A stretch of DNA of 64,000 nt from Lunularia cruciata (taxonomy: Eukaryota > Streptophyta > Marchantiopsida > Lunulariales > Lunulariaceae): positions 27,595,001 through 27,659,000 of the forward strand of contig OX419755.1 in NCBI GenBank assembly GCA_948567375.1, written 5' to 3'. The position numbers were made by a program, and so were the translations under genes. Under the pieces are notes generated by a model. That model was not told the DNA's origin. It saw nothing but the letters and a program-made list of their open reading frames with translations, and did no database searches. This document shows, one piece after another, positions 1 to 9,907 of this stretch. The stretch's first letter is position 1, and each line of letters starts with the position of its first letter.

Positions 1-300
1 TCTCTTAACCAAGCATTAGATACATACTTTCTATCACTAGTATGTTGCTCAAGCAAACCAAAAGCATCATCATGCACATCTCATAAAGTCCTAATAATTC
101 CAAAAGAGATACCTAGTAGTTTGATATAACAATTGTTTGTACCATTTGCCAAAGAAAATCACACCTCAATGAAGGTCTTCTCTAATGGGTCCATCAACTT
201 CAAACCATTCACGTCAATCTCCTTCCCTCTAGAATACAATGCAAAACTTTGGAAGTATAATTAACACTTCATCTCCAAACTCACTTCCTATAGAAATATA
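1..300. other. Unassigned AT-rich sequence
   Basis: No reading frame here resembles a protein I know, and no repeat partner was found elsewhere in the window. It precedes the dispersed repeat that starts near 326. Confidence 0.4.
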
Positions 301-325
301 ACTCTAAGGATGACAATTCATTTTC

Positions 326-532
326 TTGATCTCAATTCACCACTCTCTTCTCTTGGCATTGATCCCATTTCTCCAACTCTCCTTCTACAACCTCAATGTT
401 ATATATATATCTATATATATATACTCTTTCATCCTCCTCCTTGCACTCTCATTCTTCCCAAGGGATCACCACTTCTCTACTCTTACTCTTCTAAATAGGA
501 CAACTCCTCTTTCTTGTTCCTCAACTTATTAG
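326..532 (+). repeat. Dispersed direct repeat R1, copy 1
   Basis: About 207 bp matching 9698-9907 in the same orientation. Shared blocks include CTCCTTGCACTCTCATTCTT and ATCACCACTTCTCTACTCTT, separated by the same spacing. A short AT microsatellite (TATATATAT around 402-422) lies inside this copy and is shorter in the partner. The short open frames here are low-complexity products of the CT-rich strand and I do not regard them as genes. Confidence 0.8.
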
Positions 533-537
533 GATTA

Positions 538-760
538 GGGGGTTTCAGAAATAGTTTTATGAAGTTTTATATTTTATATTCAGAAATATATTTTATGAAG
601 TTTTATATCTTACAAAGCATTGACTAAATCAGTATAGGGTGCAGGCCGGAGGACAAAAGGAGATTCTACGGAGTTCCATCCAAGTTCCTGATTATTAGCA
701 CACTCCATAGGAGGTGGTTCATAGAAAATAAGGGATACAAAAAACTCCATTATCACCCCG
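538..760 (+). repeat. Dispersed direct repeat R2, copy 1
   Basis: Diverged match to 16223-16440. Both begin with GGGGTTTCAGAAAT, continue with a GAAG-TTTATATTTT-like segment, and share an AAGTTCCT...TTATTAGCA block followed by CATAGGAG-type sequence. It follows R1 directly. R2 could be part of a solo LTR, but no terminal structure is clear. Confidence 0.55.
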
Positions 761-815
761 TAATGCATTAAATACACATTAGGGTTAATAAAGTGCCTCA
801 TTCAGGTTAGGATAA

Positions 816-1140
816 TGGTGGTGGCTACCAAGGGGGCAATGGGGCCAAGGTGATGTCCAAGAACAAAAAAACAGAAATGAACAAGAAGATTTGATCTTGG
901 AGTTGGGAGATTTGGCAAAGTGATGTCAGAGAACACAAATGACCAAGAAGATTAATAGTGGAGTTTGGAGATTTGTGCACAAGTTGGAAAAATGAAAGAG
1001 GATGAGACTGAGAAAACTGACTATGGAGACGGAATAAGGGATGTGAAGGTTGGAAGGAAGGAGTGAATTTGATCCAACTTCATTAATTAAAATTTTTCTT
1101 GTTCTAGTATTAGTTCCAAAATGAATTCTTATCTTGACCT
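816..1140. other. No gene seen
   Basis: Purine-rich sequence with repeated GGAGATTTG-type words (around 899 and 963). No supported coding frame. Confidence 0.4.
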
Positions 1141-1370
1141 CTTGTGTAATGTGTAGAGAAAAGAGATTCAAGTGAGAAGTGTATAACATGCCAAGAAGGT
1201 GTTATCTTTGGTGACCGGAGAATCAGTCAAGGAGGAGAACATGCCATCTTGTTCTCTTGTGTAATGTGTAGAGAAAAGAGATTTAAGTGAGAAGTGTATA
1301 GCATGCCAAAAAGGGGTTCTCTTTGGTATTGAAGAATCAGTCAAGGAGGAGAACATGCCGAGAGAGAGCA
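1141..1370 (+). repeat. Two-copy tandem repeat, 115-bp period
   Basis: The block beginning CTTGTGTAATGTGTAGAGAA at 1141 recurs at 1256, giving a 115-bp period. Both copies end with AATCAGTCAAGGAGGAGAAC followed by ATGCC. The copies differ at scattered bases, so the duplication is not recent. The minus-strand 67-codon frame over it is a by-product of the duplication. Confidence 0.85.
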
Positions 1371-1633
1371 TGCAACTAGAACTAACTACAAATATTAGAA
1401 AATGTATACAAAGGATTATTTGATTAGATTTGGAGTTCTCATAGCAAATATAAGGAGATGAAGATGAAGAAGAACAAGGAGATTTAGATATGCTAGAGTT
1501 GTTGATTAGTGGATGGGAGTATGCACATATGTATTGATACCTTGAACCCCAAGTAAATTATCCTTGTAGTTGAGAATTTGTGATAAAGTATTTTAGAAAT
1601 CTCAATGTGAAGGTCTTTTGCTAGCTTACTAGA

Positions 1634-2640
1634 ATGGATATTGATTATTTTTTAACATTAGTAGATTTGATTAAAACACACACTATTTTTGAGAAGAACT
1701 ATCAAAGGGAGAAAACAACCATGTGGATCCAAGTAGCTCTAGCTCTGGACAGATTTGGGCATCACAATAATGGAGCTTGTCTTGCATGAGGATTAAATAT
1801 TTAGGGCATTAGTGCATGTTCAATAATTGCCTTTATTGACAGAGTTATGGTGGCCATATTAGATTTGATGAGGAGCGAAGTTGCATGGCCTCCCGTATGA
1901 GGAGAGGAGGAGACTATATGCAGTATTTGCAAAAAAAAGGTTTCCTCAATTGTGTTGATTTAGTAGATGGTACATTTTTTCCTCTTACTGCTTGACCCAC
2001 CATGGATGGAGAAATATATTTCAGCTAAAAGGGTTCATATTCCATAAACGGTCAAGTGATTTGTGATGATAGAAGGATAATTATACATTTTACTAGAGGT
2101 AAGTGTTATATTTTGTATGGTCTTTGGTTCAATGTATTGGTGTGCCTCTTTGTACATTTGCAAGATTTTATTGAAGGTATAATTTGATTTGTTTATTTTC
2201 AGGAATGCCAAGGTCATGTCATGACATGACTTGTTTTAAAAAATCATCACTATGGAATGATTTGAACTAGAGGCGGGATGCAAAATTTTGAGGTAAAAGA
2301 GTACCTTTTAGGTGACTTTGGTTATGTATCTAGGCATCACCTAGTCCCAGCCTTCAAGTAGGCCCAATCAGAGGACAAGCAAGAGTTCAACAAATATTTG
2401 GCAAAAGCAAGGGTGATAAATGAGCATTGTATAAGAGTATTGAAAGCTAGATGGCATTCTCTTTGTGAGCTAAGAGTGCAACTTAAAGACAATAGTAGAA
2501 ATTCATATTTGTTAAGTTGGGTTTTAGTGTGCATTATTTTAAATGAATATTTCTTTTTAATCAATATGTCAAATGTTTGGTCGGGAGATGATGGTGGATT
2601 ACCATCAAGGAAACTCAAATAGATTCAAAAATGTCTTTGA
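1634..2640 (+). pseudogene. PIF/Harbinger-type transposase, degenerate
   Basis: A decayed DDE transposase of the PIF/Harbinger superfamily, which cuts and pastes elements with short TIRs. An ATG at 1634 opens a frame whose end, ALALDRFGHHNNGACLA (about 1730-1785), matches the family's conserved N-terminal block. The catalytic core follows: VDGTFFPLT with the first D at 1966-1968, SINGQVICDDRR at 2041-2076, SCHDMTC with the second D at 2223-2225, then GDFGYVSRHHLVPAF with the third acidic residue at 2314. The C-terminal block ARVINEHCIRVLKARWHSL (about 2404-2460) is the typical arginine/leucine segment. Stops (for example TGA 1789, TAG near 1806) and at least one frameshift between 2225 and 2314 show that it is dead. 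A GT-AG intron fits between the second and third core blocks. TIRs and a TWA target duplication were not found. The family call is firm; the ends are not. Confidence 0.85.
2099..2202 (+). other. Probable intron in Harbinger transposase
   Basis: The coding match stops at FTRG before GTAAGTG (2099) and resumes after TTTATTTTCAG (ends 2202) with GMPRSCHD. Removing these 104 bp keeps the frame and restores the family spacing. Donor and acceptor are good plant consensus sites with a T-rich tract before the acceptor. Confidence 0.7.
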
Positions 2641-3714
2641 ATGTAATAGAACTTGATAAAGAAGAAAGTAGGTCAAGGGTGATGCAACAATGCCTTGCTC
2701 ATCACATTGATAATATAACCAAATGAGTTTCTCTATAATAAAGTATTCATGCTCCAATTCTTCATATCTTGTAATGTTTTGGTATCCATTGTCATATCCA
2801 TATCCTTCCACAAACACCAAGTTTACAAAAATGTATGTTGCTCCCTTGACCATGATAGAATATTGTGTAAAATTGCAAGAAGGCACTTGAAGATACACCA
2901 AGTGCTGCACAATTCATGCGCAAAGTTGCTAGATGTTGCTCAGATCATGCTTGAAGTCACTGGATGGCATAGAGTGTCACCCTTTTTACACTCAAAGGCG
3001 TTGGATGGTGCAGGGTGTCACTTGTTTACTCAGGAAGGTACTAAGTGCCACCAAAAATTGCTCCGTTTAGAGTCAAAGTTGCTAGATTGCGCTCGGTCCT
3101 GCCCATTGTGTAAGAGAAGTTGTTGGATGGTGCTGGTTGATGCCCACTGTACACAAGAATTTGCAATATTAATATTGAGTTTTTGGGTGACACTGGTCAA
3201 CACAGAAGGGTGGATACTTGTGGGCATTGGCAGGCATTGCTAGCGATTTTGAATTTAGGTGGCACTTATTGGCGCTTGGTGGTGTAGTGTGTTTGCACAC
3301 ATGGCCGTTGGAGGCCGCTCGGGGCCTTAAGTAAAGGTTGGGTGCACCTGTTGGCAAGGTGGCATGCCACATGTTGCCATTGATGATTCTTATTTTTCTT
3401 TCTTGAATTTGGGCTGTTTCCACTCAAATGAAAATTTAGTTGGGTTTGGATATACATATAATTTTGTCATGTGATGGCTAAATAAACCGTCTTCTCATAC
3501 ATAAGTTTCACATTTTTGGAATTGAGCCATTTTGGGGAGTCATTGGGGCTAGAATCATTTGCACTTGAGCTTTAGCTTCATGGGTGTTCATAGTAGGAGG
3601 GGTGTAATTTGCAGTTTTCTTAATTTTCAAGTGCCAAAGGGTGTACCTGTTTGATTTCAAGTGTTGTTTGGGCAGAAAAAAGGAGTTTGAGAGAGTTTTA
3701 TATGTGAAGACCAT
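2641..3714. other. No gene seen; GC-richer low-complexity block
   Basis: No family match. From about 2885 to 3420 the base use changes: words such as GGCAC, TGGTG and GTGCC recur in no fixed period. Similar composition appears at 4230-4660 and 7480-7800, suggesting one decayed repeat class. The 164-codon plus-strand frame 2749-3243 has no recognisable domain and overlaps this block, so I do not call it a gene. Confidence 0.4.
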
Positions 3715-3905
3715 AATTTAAATTTTGTAGGAGAGGAGAGGATGTATTGAAATTGGGAAGGAGAGGAGAGAATTTGGGGGCTAAGTTTGGACACAAGTGA
3801 AATTCAAATTTTGCAAGAGGTATCAAAACTAGGAAGGAGAGGAGGATTCAAAACTAAGAAGGAGAGGAGAGGATTCAGGGGTTTAGTGTGGACATAGTGA
3901 GAAGC
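3715..3905 (+). repeat. Imperfect tandem repeat, about 100-bp period
   Basis: GGGGCTAAGTTTGGACACAA at 3777 recurs as GGGGTTTAGTGTGGACATAG at 3877, each after several GGAGAGGAGAG purine runs. Purine-strand bias is strong across the block. Confidence 0.6.
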
Positions 3906-4689
3906 TAGAGGAGATCCATGGCAAAATTATGGGTTTATGAGAAGATTGTTTATGGTCCAGACATGAGAATACTCAAGAAGTGGATTGGCTCATTGGATTT
4001 CATACCATCCAACACCCAATGAACTTCAACAAATGGTGTTGGCTCAATAAACACCAAATTCAAACAGCTCTAGTTGGAATCAGAAAGGTCAATCTAGATG
4101 TAATCGGTCTGAAAATTACACTTGGACTACATTACCCACATCTAGAGGTATTATTCTTGTCTTATTAACTCTTTTTTCTCCATTTTGATTGTACTTTTTC
4201 CCCTATTTGTGCATTTCTCCCCGTTGTGGTCTTGTAATTCTCAGTGCCTAAAGGTGTCACCCGGCGCCATCTGTGTCTGTCTAGGAGTGCCATCCTATGC
4301 CATCCCATGTCTACAGGCATCATCCACAATTTAAACCCTAAACCCCCTATCCTTGGGCGCCCACCAGCGTCACCTGGTGCCGTTGGGACTCTTTACTTTG
4401 TAAATCCCTGAGCCGCAATGGCACTCAGTGCAGCTGCACCTTTGTGGCAGCATCTATGTGCGGCTATGTGCAGCTATTGGCCTACACTTTGTGTTGCAAT
4501 GCCCAGCGCTTGGCGTGGCAGCAACTGTCCCGGCAGCATCACCGGGCGTCACCCCGTCGCAATTTGTCCCTAGAACCCTATCACATGGCATCAATGAGCA
4601 CCAAATGGCAGCACCTATCCTATCTAGGAGCGGTTTCAAGTGGCACCAAGCATCTTCTTGTGTGACAATGGAAGTAAAAGATTTTTCTT
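3906..4689. other. No gene seen; second GC-richer block
   Basis: From 4230 to 4660 there are repeated GGCGCC, GTGCCATC and GGCAGCA words like those at 2885-3420. Frames of 91, 73 and 99 codons overlap one another on both strands here, and none shows a domain. Confidence 0.4.
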
Positions 4690-5336
4690 TGTGGTTTTTG
4701 TAGGTTATTCCATGTACTGAGTTTGTGAGTACTCGAGACAAGAATTCTTGCATAGGATTGGTGAAAGGAAGACAATTTCAATTTAACAAGGATATAGTTA
4801 GAGATACACTGGCCATGCCAATGGGGAGGACACCATGACGGAAGACTATTCCTTACACTATTGTTTCAGATTGGTTTCCACAAAGAGACAAGGTTGCAAA
4901 AAGGTATCTTGCTAAGCAACGTGTGTATCTTGCTTTTAGGGCATTCTTCTAATTGATGGGTGTACTTGTGGCACCAATCATGAGGCCCAAGATTGTACAT
5001 GGGCATTTGGTTCTAAACACCAAAATCAAGTTGAGGAGATTTGGTCTGGAAGGTTATGATTGGGAGGAGTTAGCATTTAGAGCTATCATTGCTGAGGTGG
5101 AAAGTTTGCAAAGCCAATTGAGGGTACCTCAGGAGCTTAGGTTCAGAGTCACCTTCCTTGGGTAGATACTCACTCATCTCTTTGTGGAGAGAGGTTTCAT
5201 TCCTGAGGACAAAGTGATGTACTTGAATGATAGAGATGAGGAGATTATACACAAGGAAGAGGATGATGATGATCATGAGGATGTAGATAGCTTGGACAAA
5301 GACAATAGTGCTGATGATGGGGAGGATGAGTGAGAG
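4690..5336 (+). pseudogene. Unknown protein remnant with acidic C-terminus
   Basis: A single reading direction can be followed through a few stops. Readable parts are FPQRDKVAKRYLAKQRVYLA (about 4870-4930), an open 70-codon run from 4953 (contains GLEGYDWEELAFRAIIAEVE), then after a TAG at 5163 the segment FVERGFIPEDKVMYLNDRDE. It ends in a run of Asp/Glu (HKEEDDDDHEDVDSLDK, about 5250-5300) and a TGA near 5330. I do not recognise the family. The run of compatible segments argues that it was once translated. It may be the 5' part of the same element as the coiled-coil remnant downstream, since both read on the plus strand; that is inference. Confidence 0.45.
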
Positions 5337-5522
5337 GACAAGGATGGTGAATGATTGATTAGATTTTAGTTTTGGCATATATTTGTATTTTTTCATTGTT
5401 TGAAAACATACATTGCTCAATTGTATATACCATTACCAAATTTAATAAATTAATTAATTTAACATGCCTTAGTTAATTAACTTGTGTATTTACTTGATTC
5501 ATAAGTGAATTTTCCTTGATAG
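5337..5522. other. AT-rich spacer
   Basis: AT-rich linker between two plus-strand pseudogene pieces; no coding signal. Confidence 0.3.
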
Positions 5523-6700
5523 ATGACTAAATGTACCACTTGTGGACATGTGTTCAACAGACTTGTGTTGAGACACATGCCTTACTAATAATGAGGTTCG
5601 GTCATGATAGTTGTAGGGAGAGAGTTCCTTCTTCATTTTCATCCTTTGAGATAGCTCCTTCTCCCCTTTTTTGTTTGTGGAGGTTGCACTTCCTTCCACA
5701 TACTTTAGAGTACCTTCACCCTCTTCTTGTTTTGTTGATATCACATATGTTTTAGATGATTGTGTTTGAGTAGCTACCAAGGGAGAGAGACATCTGGTTG
5801 AGCAAGAGAGGCAATTAGAGAGTGTAGAAGAGCAAGAGAGATTAGTGCTTGAGCGCAAGGGGTGATTGGAGAGTGTAGAGGAGCAAGAGAGATTAGTGCT
5901 TGAGCATGAGGGGCGAATGGAGAGTGTAGAGGAGTGAGAGAGATTAGTGTTTGAGCGCAAGGGGCAATTGGAAAGTGTACATAAATGAGAGAGATTAGTG
6001 CTTGAGCATAAGAGGCAATTGGAGAGTGTAGAGGAGCATGGTAGATTGTTAGTAGAGAGAGACTCCTTTGTGAGCAATAGGATACTCTTGCTACAAAGGA
6101 GGAGAGGCATATGACCTTTATTACTTTTGAGATGGAGAGAGAGCAAAGATTAGCTGACTTCAACTTGGACATGGACATCCTAGGTGCCACTGCCATGGCT
6201 AAGGGTTATAAGATCTAGTTACAAAATCAGGCATGAGAGTTAGCCTTTGCTATGGAGAGGTGCAAGAGCGCACATGTTCATGTAGAGGAGAGTGAGAGTA
6301 GTCTAGCTTAGGTGAGTGCTAGTGTGGCTTATCTTGGACCAAAACTACATAGTATTGCTCGCCAGACCCATACCCGTAGTGAGATGAAGATCCAAACCAA
6401 TGTCACCCTTGTGATATATGCCACCCATGTGTTACCTCATTGTGTGGCAACTTGGGAGACTCAAACTGAGTTTAGGGAGAAGCTTCATCTATCAAGAGAA
6501 TATATTCCATGTATTCTCTTCCAAAACTTCCTACAAAAGAAGATTATTGTTGTGGATGTTACTTGTTTGCCATCATTATTGGTTTGTGGTTGCACCAGCT
6601 TTCATGCATGGGAGAGCTAGGCATGGTTGGTGCTCTCACATAGAGTCAAGGCCTGTAGGGTGGGTTGCACATCTTTGTGTTTGCCATTTCATCTAGTTCT
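5523..6700 (+). pseudogene. Unknown protein remnant with 17-residue coiled-coil repeats
   Basis: The plus strand reads MTKCTTCGHVFNRLVLRHMP from 5523, a short Cys/His-bearing start, and later a Glu/Arg/Leu-rich segment of 17-residue units of the type EQERLVLERKGQLESVE (5784-6060). This has the charge pattern of a coiled coil. After it the frame stays readable as LADFNLDMDILGATAMAKGY (about 6150-6208) and an open 102-codon stretch from 6312. In-frame TGA codons stand where sister units have CGA or CAA, which fits C-to-T decay of a once-open frame. The opposite strand carries the window's longest ORF (215 codons, 5499-6146), but it is a Ser/Cys/Leu low-complexity translation of the same array, so I prefer the plus strand. 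Function unknown. Confidence 0.45.
5784..6060 (+). repeat. 51-bp tandem repeat, about 5.4 units
   Basis: The word AGTGTA recurs at 5821, 5872, 5923, 5974 and 6025, an exact 51-bp spacing. Each unit contains GAGAGATTAGTGCTTGAGC or a close variant. The 17-codon period keeps any frame, as expected for a protein repeat. Confidence 0.9.
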
Positions 6701-8322
6701 ATTTGCTATGCTTTGAGGTTATCTTGTGGATAGATCATTACTCCAAATAGAGTGGAGTGGTTGCTACAGAGCATGTGATAGTGGTCAAAATTTCTGGAGG
6801 GAGTTCATACCAGGTCTCACCTCATGGCATGTTTTTGTTTTTTAGATGTCCAGCAAGATGATGAGTTTAGAGGATTTAAAGTTAGATCATATGAGCAACT
6901 CACTTCAGTAGGTTTACCTCTTTTGTGATCTTTTGATCTTGGAAAATTATGCACTCTCTTATTATAAAAACCATCTTCATGGTGCTATCCATCCTACCCA
7001 CTTCCATCCTTATAGGATAGAGAGAGCATCATACATGTGGTCATTCAACCTTTTGATGAGTGCTTTGGACAGATTTTTCCATCATGATAGGCCAACTCTT
7101 AGTTGGGCAGAAGAGGAGTGGACATTTGGTAGACTGGATTCTTAAAGTAGTGAACCATATTCTCTTCTTGCTAGCATTATTAGGCACCAAGACTTGGAAG
7201 AGACGGGAGGGGGGGTCCTTTGTTGGTCATTGAGTCCATTTAGGATTCAACATCATGTATACCGTCATTGACAAGTACACAATAGCAACACTTAGACACC
7301 ATGTTGGATCTCACTCATCTTCTTCACCTCCTTCTCCTCTAGCATAGTGATATGATTTACTTGCTTCACATTTATAAACATCTTATACATTTATATACAT
7401 TTTATGTACCACTATTTCACCCTAAAATTTTATCACTCATACCTATTCATGGTTTTGATAACTTGTGGTAACATTTTATCACCCATACGTGCCTTTGCAT
7501 CAAACCAAGCATCACCTAATGCCTACATGTGCCACCTCCAAACAATGAGTGCCACCATGCATTGCCTTGAACAAAACCAATTTTAAAATCTAGCAGCACT
7601 AGGCGTAAGCACGCAGCATTGGACTCCTACACATCAACAATATGCATCACTTAGCACCTACATGTGGCATTGAGAATCAGACAAAACCCACCCAACACCA
7701 CTCCCATTGGCACAAACTTCAGGGTGCAATGTTGGGCGGCACTAGGCAGCAATGTGCAAAACATCAAGTGCTAATGAGCAGCAACTAGCACCGATGAGCG
7801 ACATCTTTTTCCATAAAGAGTCATAAAAAGCTTTCTTAAACTCAACTTCATTACAAAGTACTCAGGTTATGGTGGTATGATATTTGCTATCAATAGAGTA
7901 TGATGAGTTTGGAGTAGAATCCTCACATTGAACTTGAGTTAGCACTTTGAAACATTGGCTTATTAACTTGGGAGATTTTCTTGCCTATAGGAGACTCATT
8001 TTGATTTCATGAGTGCACTTTGACTATAAACTCTTCTCCTTGAATCTGTGTTTGTTTTCTCTAGCTTTCCTTTTATCTGCACTCAATTTCTTCTTGGTTT
8101 CAATTTTCATCTTCTTTATCTCTAATTTAACACTATCTCTAATCTAACATGCTCTACTTCCATTTTCATCATTATTTTCTCTCTTTTCCTGATGTTGGTG
8201 GCTTCTTATTCAGCTAGTCCCTTGATTCTATAGTATTATTTGCCTTCAACATGGTAATTTTTGCTAAATCTTTGAGACAATGACATACAAGGTGACATCC
8301 AAGATACCTTACTTGTTGATAT
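6701..8322. other. No recognisable gene
   Basis: An open 70-codon plus-strand run at 6933-7145 has no family I know, although the frame before it (about 6840-6905) is also readable. At 7480-7800 the GC-richer GGCAC/GCAGCA block seen at 2885-3420 returns. The rest is AT-rich without signals. Confidence 0.35.
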
Positions 8323-9340
8323 TCAACCTTTTCTCCTCTTTGGCTCATATTCTCTTTCTTGGTCAAGGAAAGTACACTCAGACCCATCCCTTGTAGAAGT
8401 TAAAGGAGGTGGTTTAATGAAAATTGAGTCCTCTATTGGTGCAATATATGATGACTCATCCTCGGGTGATTGGATTCCATTGTCCATGTAAACACTAGGT
8501 ATAATTTCCGCCCCTTGGGTGCTTGGGACAAAATGAGGGCACAAGTTTGGGAGCACCACCTCTAGGAGAGATGGGAATTGAGACCCCTCCTCCTCTGCAC
8601 CTTCATGGACCTCCTTCATGCAAACTTTACTCAAATTGGGATTTAAATCTCCCAAACTTACCATAGCATGTGGACTAATGTTTGGTTGGTTCTCAAACAT
8701 AGCTATTGTGTGCACATTCCATTCATTTTATCTTCTATAGTTCTCCACCCCTTTCCATGTTCCTTCTCAATGGGACCTTCTCCCATAGCCTTGTTCTTAA
8801 GCTCCCAAGTTTCTTTGTACTATTTCATGTACCTCAACCATTTCTTGTAAAGCCTATCACTTGTCATAGAAGTAGGAAATCCATAACTCTCCCGGATTAA
8901 CAATATTTCCATGAAACTAAAAGCCATTGATTTTGAATAGTTTTTCAATTTCCACTATGAATCTATGCAAAATGCTCAAGGTCCTTCAAATAACTAGGAT
9001 TTTGCCATAATTGGCCATAGTTGTTATCATGTGAAATTGTTCATCCTCTTTGGTTTTGTTGGGCACGATAGAAGCCATCCTCAACCGTTCTTCAAATCTC
9101 CCTAATGGTTCTTCTGGTTGTGTTTCCAAAGATTAGTGTATAGGTTTTGGATCTACATTCAAAAGTGATCCCATTGCTAAATTTTTGTTGCCCTTTTGGA
9201 GTAAAATTCCTTGACCTCCAACCAATTTCTTGGTTGCCATTGGGTGGCATAGATCATTTTCTATAACTCTCACTATCCTTTGCCGCACTAACCTATGGAA
9301 ATGAACCACCATACCAATGCAAAACTACTAAACCGCCATT
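8323..9340 (-). pseudogene. Unknown minus-strand protein remnant
   Basis: Read on the minus strand from about 9340 down, segments remain translatable: ETQPEEPLGRFEERLRMASI (about 9060-9125), then GFPTSMTSDRLYKKWLRYMK (about 8830-8890), a charged stretch with ELKNKAMGEGPIEKEHGKG, and finally a 130-codon open frame (8323-8715) rich in acidic residues and Ser that ends in a basic EYEPKRRKG tail. The Trp/Lys/Tyr-rich central part loosely resembles SANT or trihelix-like DNA-binding segments, but I cannot show the helix pattern, so this is only a suggestion. Stops and one frameshift separate the pieces. It could be an accessory protein of a DNA transposon or a decayed host gene. Confidence 0.35.
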
Positions 9341-9697
9341 TACTTGACTAATACAGGCTTGGGATGGTGAATTTGAGTTGAAAATTTGAAAAGTTGAGAA
9401 CGTGCATTTTGGATCTCCCAAAACTATCTAAAATCCCACTCCAAGAAAAACTCACCCAACCACATGGCCATCTTCTCAAGAAACCACATCCTCCCTTTTA
9501 AGAATTATTTATTTTGATAAATCATTCCTAAACCTATGTAACCTAGTGCCTGATTCTTATAAATGAACCTGACTTAGATGAAATACCCTGTAACAAATTT
9601 TATAGAGCGTTCAACTATTATCATCATGGCTTCTTGTTGTTGAGTTCACAAATATTTTTTTTAAAGTTTGTTATTTATCTTGTAAACATCAGTCAAA
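9341..9697. other. No gene seen
   Basis: AT-rich sequence between the minus-strand remnant and repeat R1 copy 2; no frame or repeat recognised. Confidence 0.3.
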
Positions 9698-9907
9698 TCT
9701 ATCTTTGAATCTACCACTCTCCCGTCTTGGCAATGATCCCATTTCTCCAACTTTCCTTCTACAACCTCAATGGTATATATATATGCACACACTCTCTTCC
9801 ATTCTCCTCCTTGCACTCTCATTCTTCCCAAGGAATCACCACTTCTCTACTCTTACTCTTCTAAATGGCATAGCTCCTCTCTTTTTTTCCTCAATGCTTA
9901 TTTGTCA
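9698..9907 (+). repeat. Dispersed direct repeat R1, copy 2
   Basis: Partner of 326-532 in the same orientation, with CTCCTTGCACTCTCATTCTT and CACTTCTCTACTCTTACTCT blocks conserved. Beyond about 9907 the two copies diverge: copy 1 runs into R2 and copy 2 does not. Confidence 0.8.

Noticed and set aside
2749-3243. 164-codon plus-strand ORF in the GC-richer block
   Set aside because: No domain, no sensible start context, and it lies in a block of GGCAC/GTGCC words seen in two other places, which points to decayed repeat DNA.
5499-6146. 215-codon minus-strand ORF, the longest in the window
   Set aside because: It is a Ser/Cys/Leu low-complexity reading of the 51-bp tandem array. The plus strand gives a sensible coiled-coil repeat, so the minus frame is best treated as a shadow.
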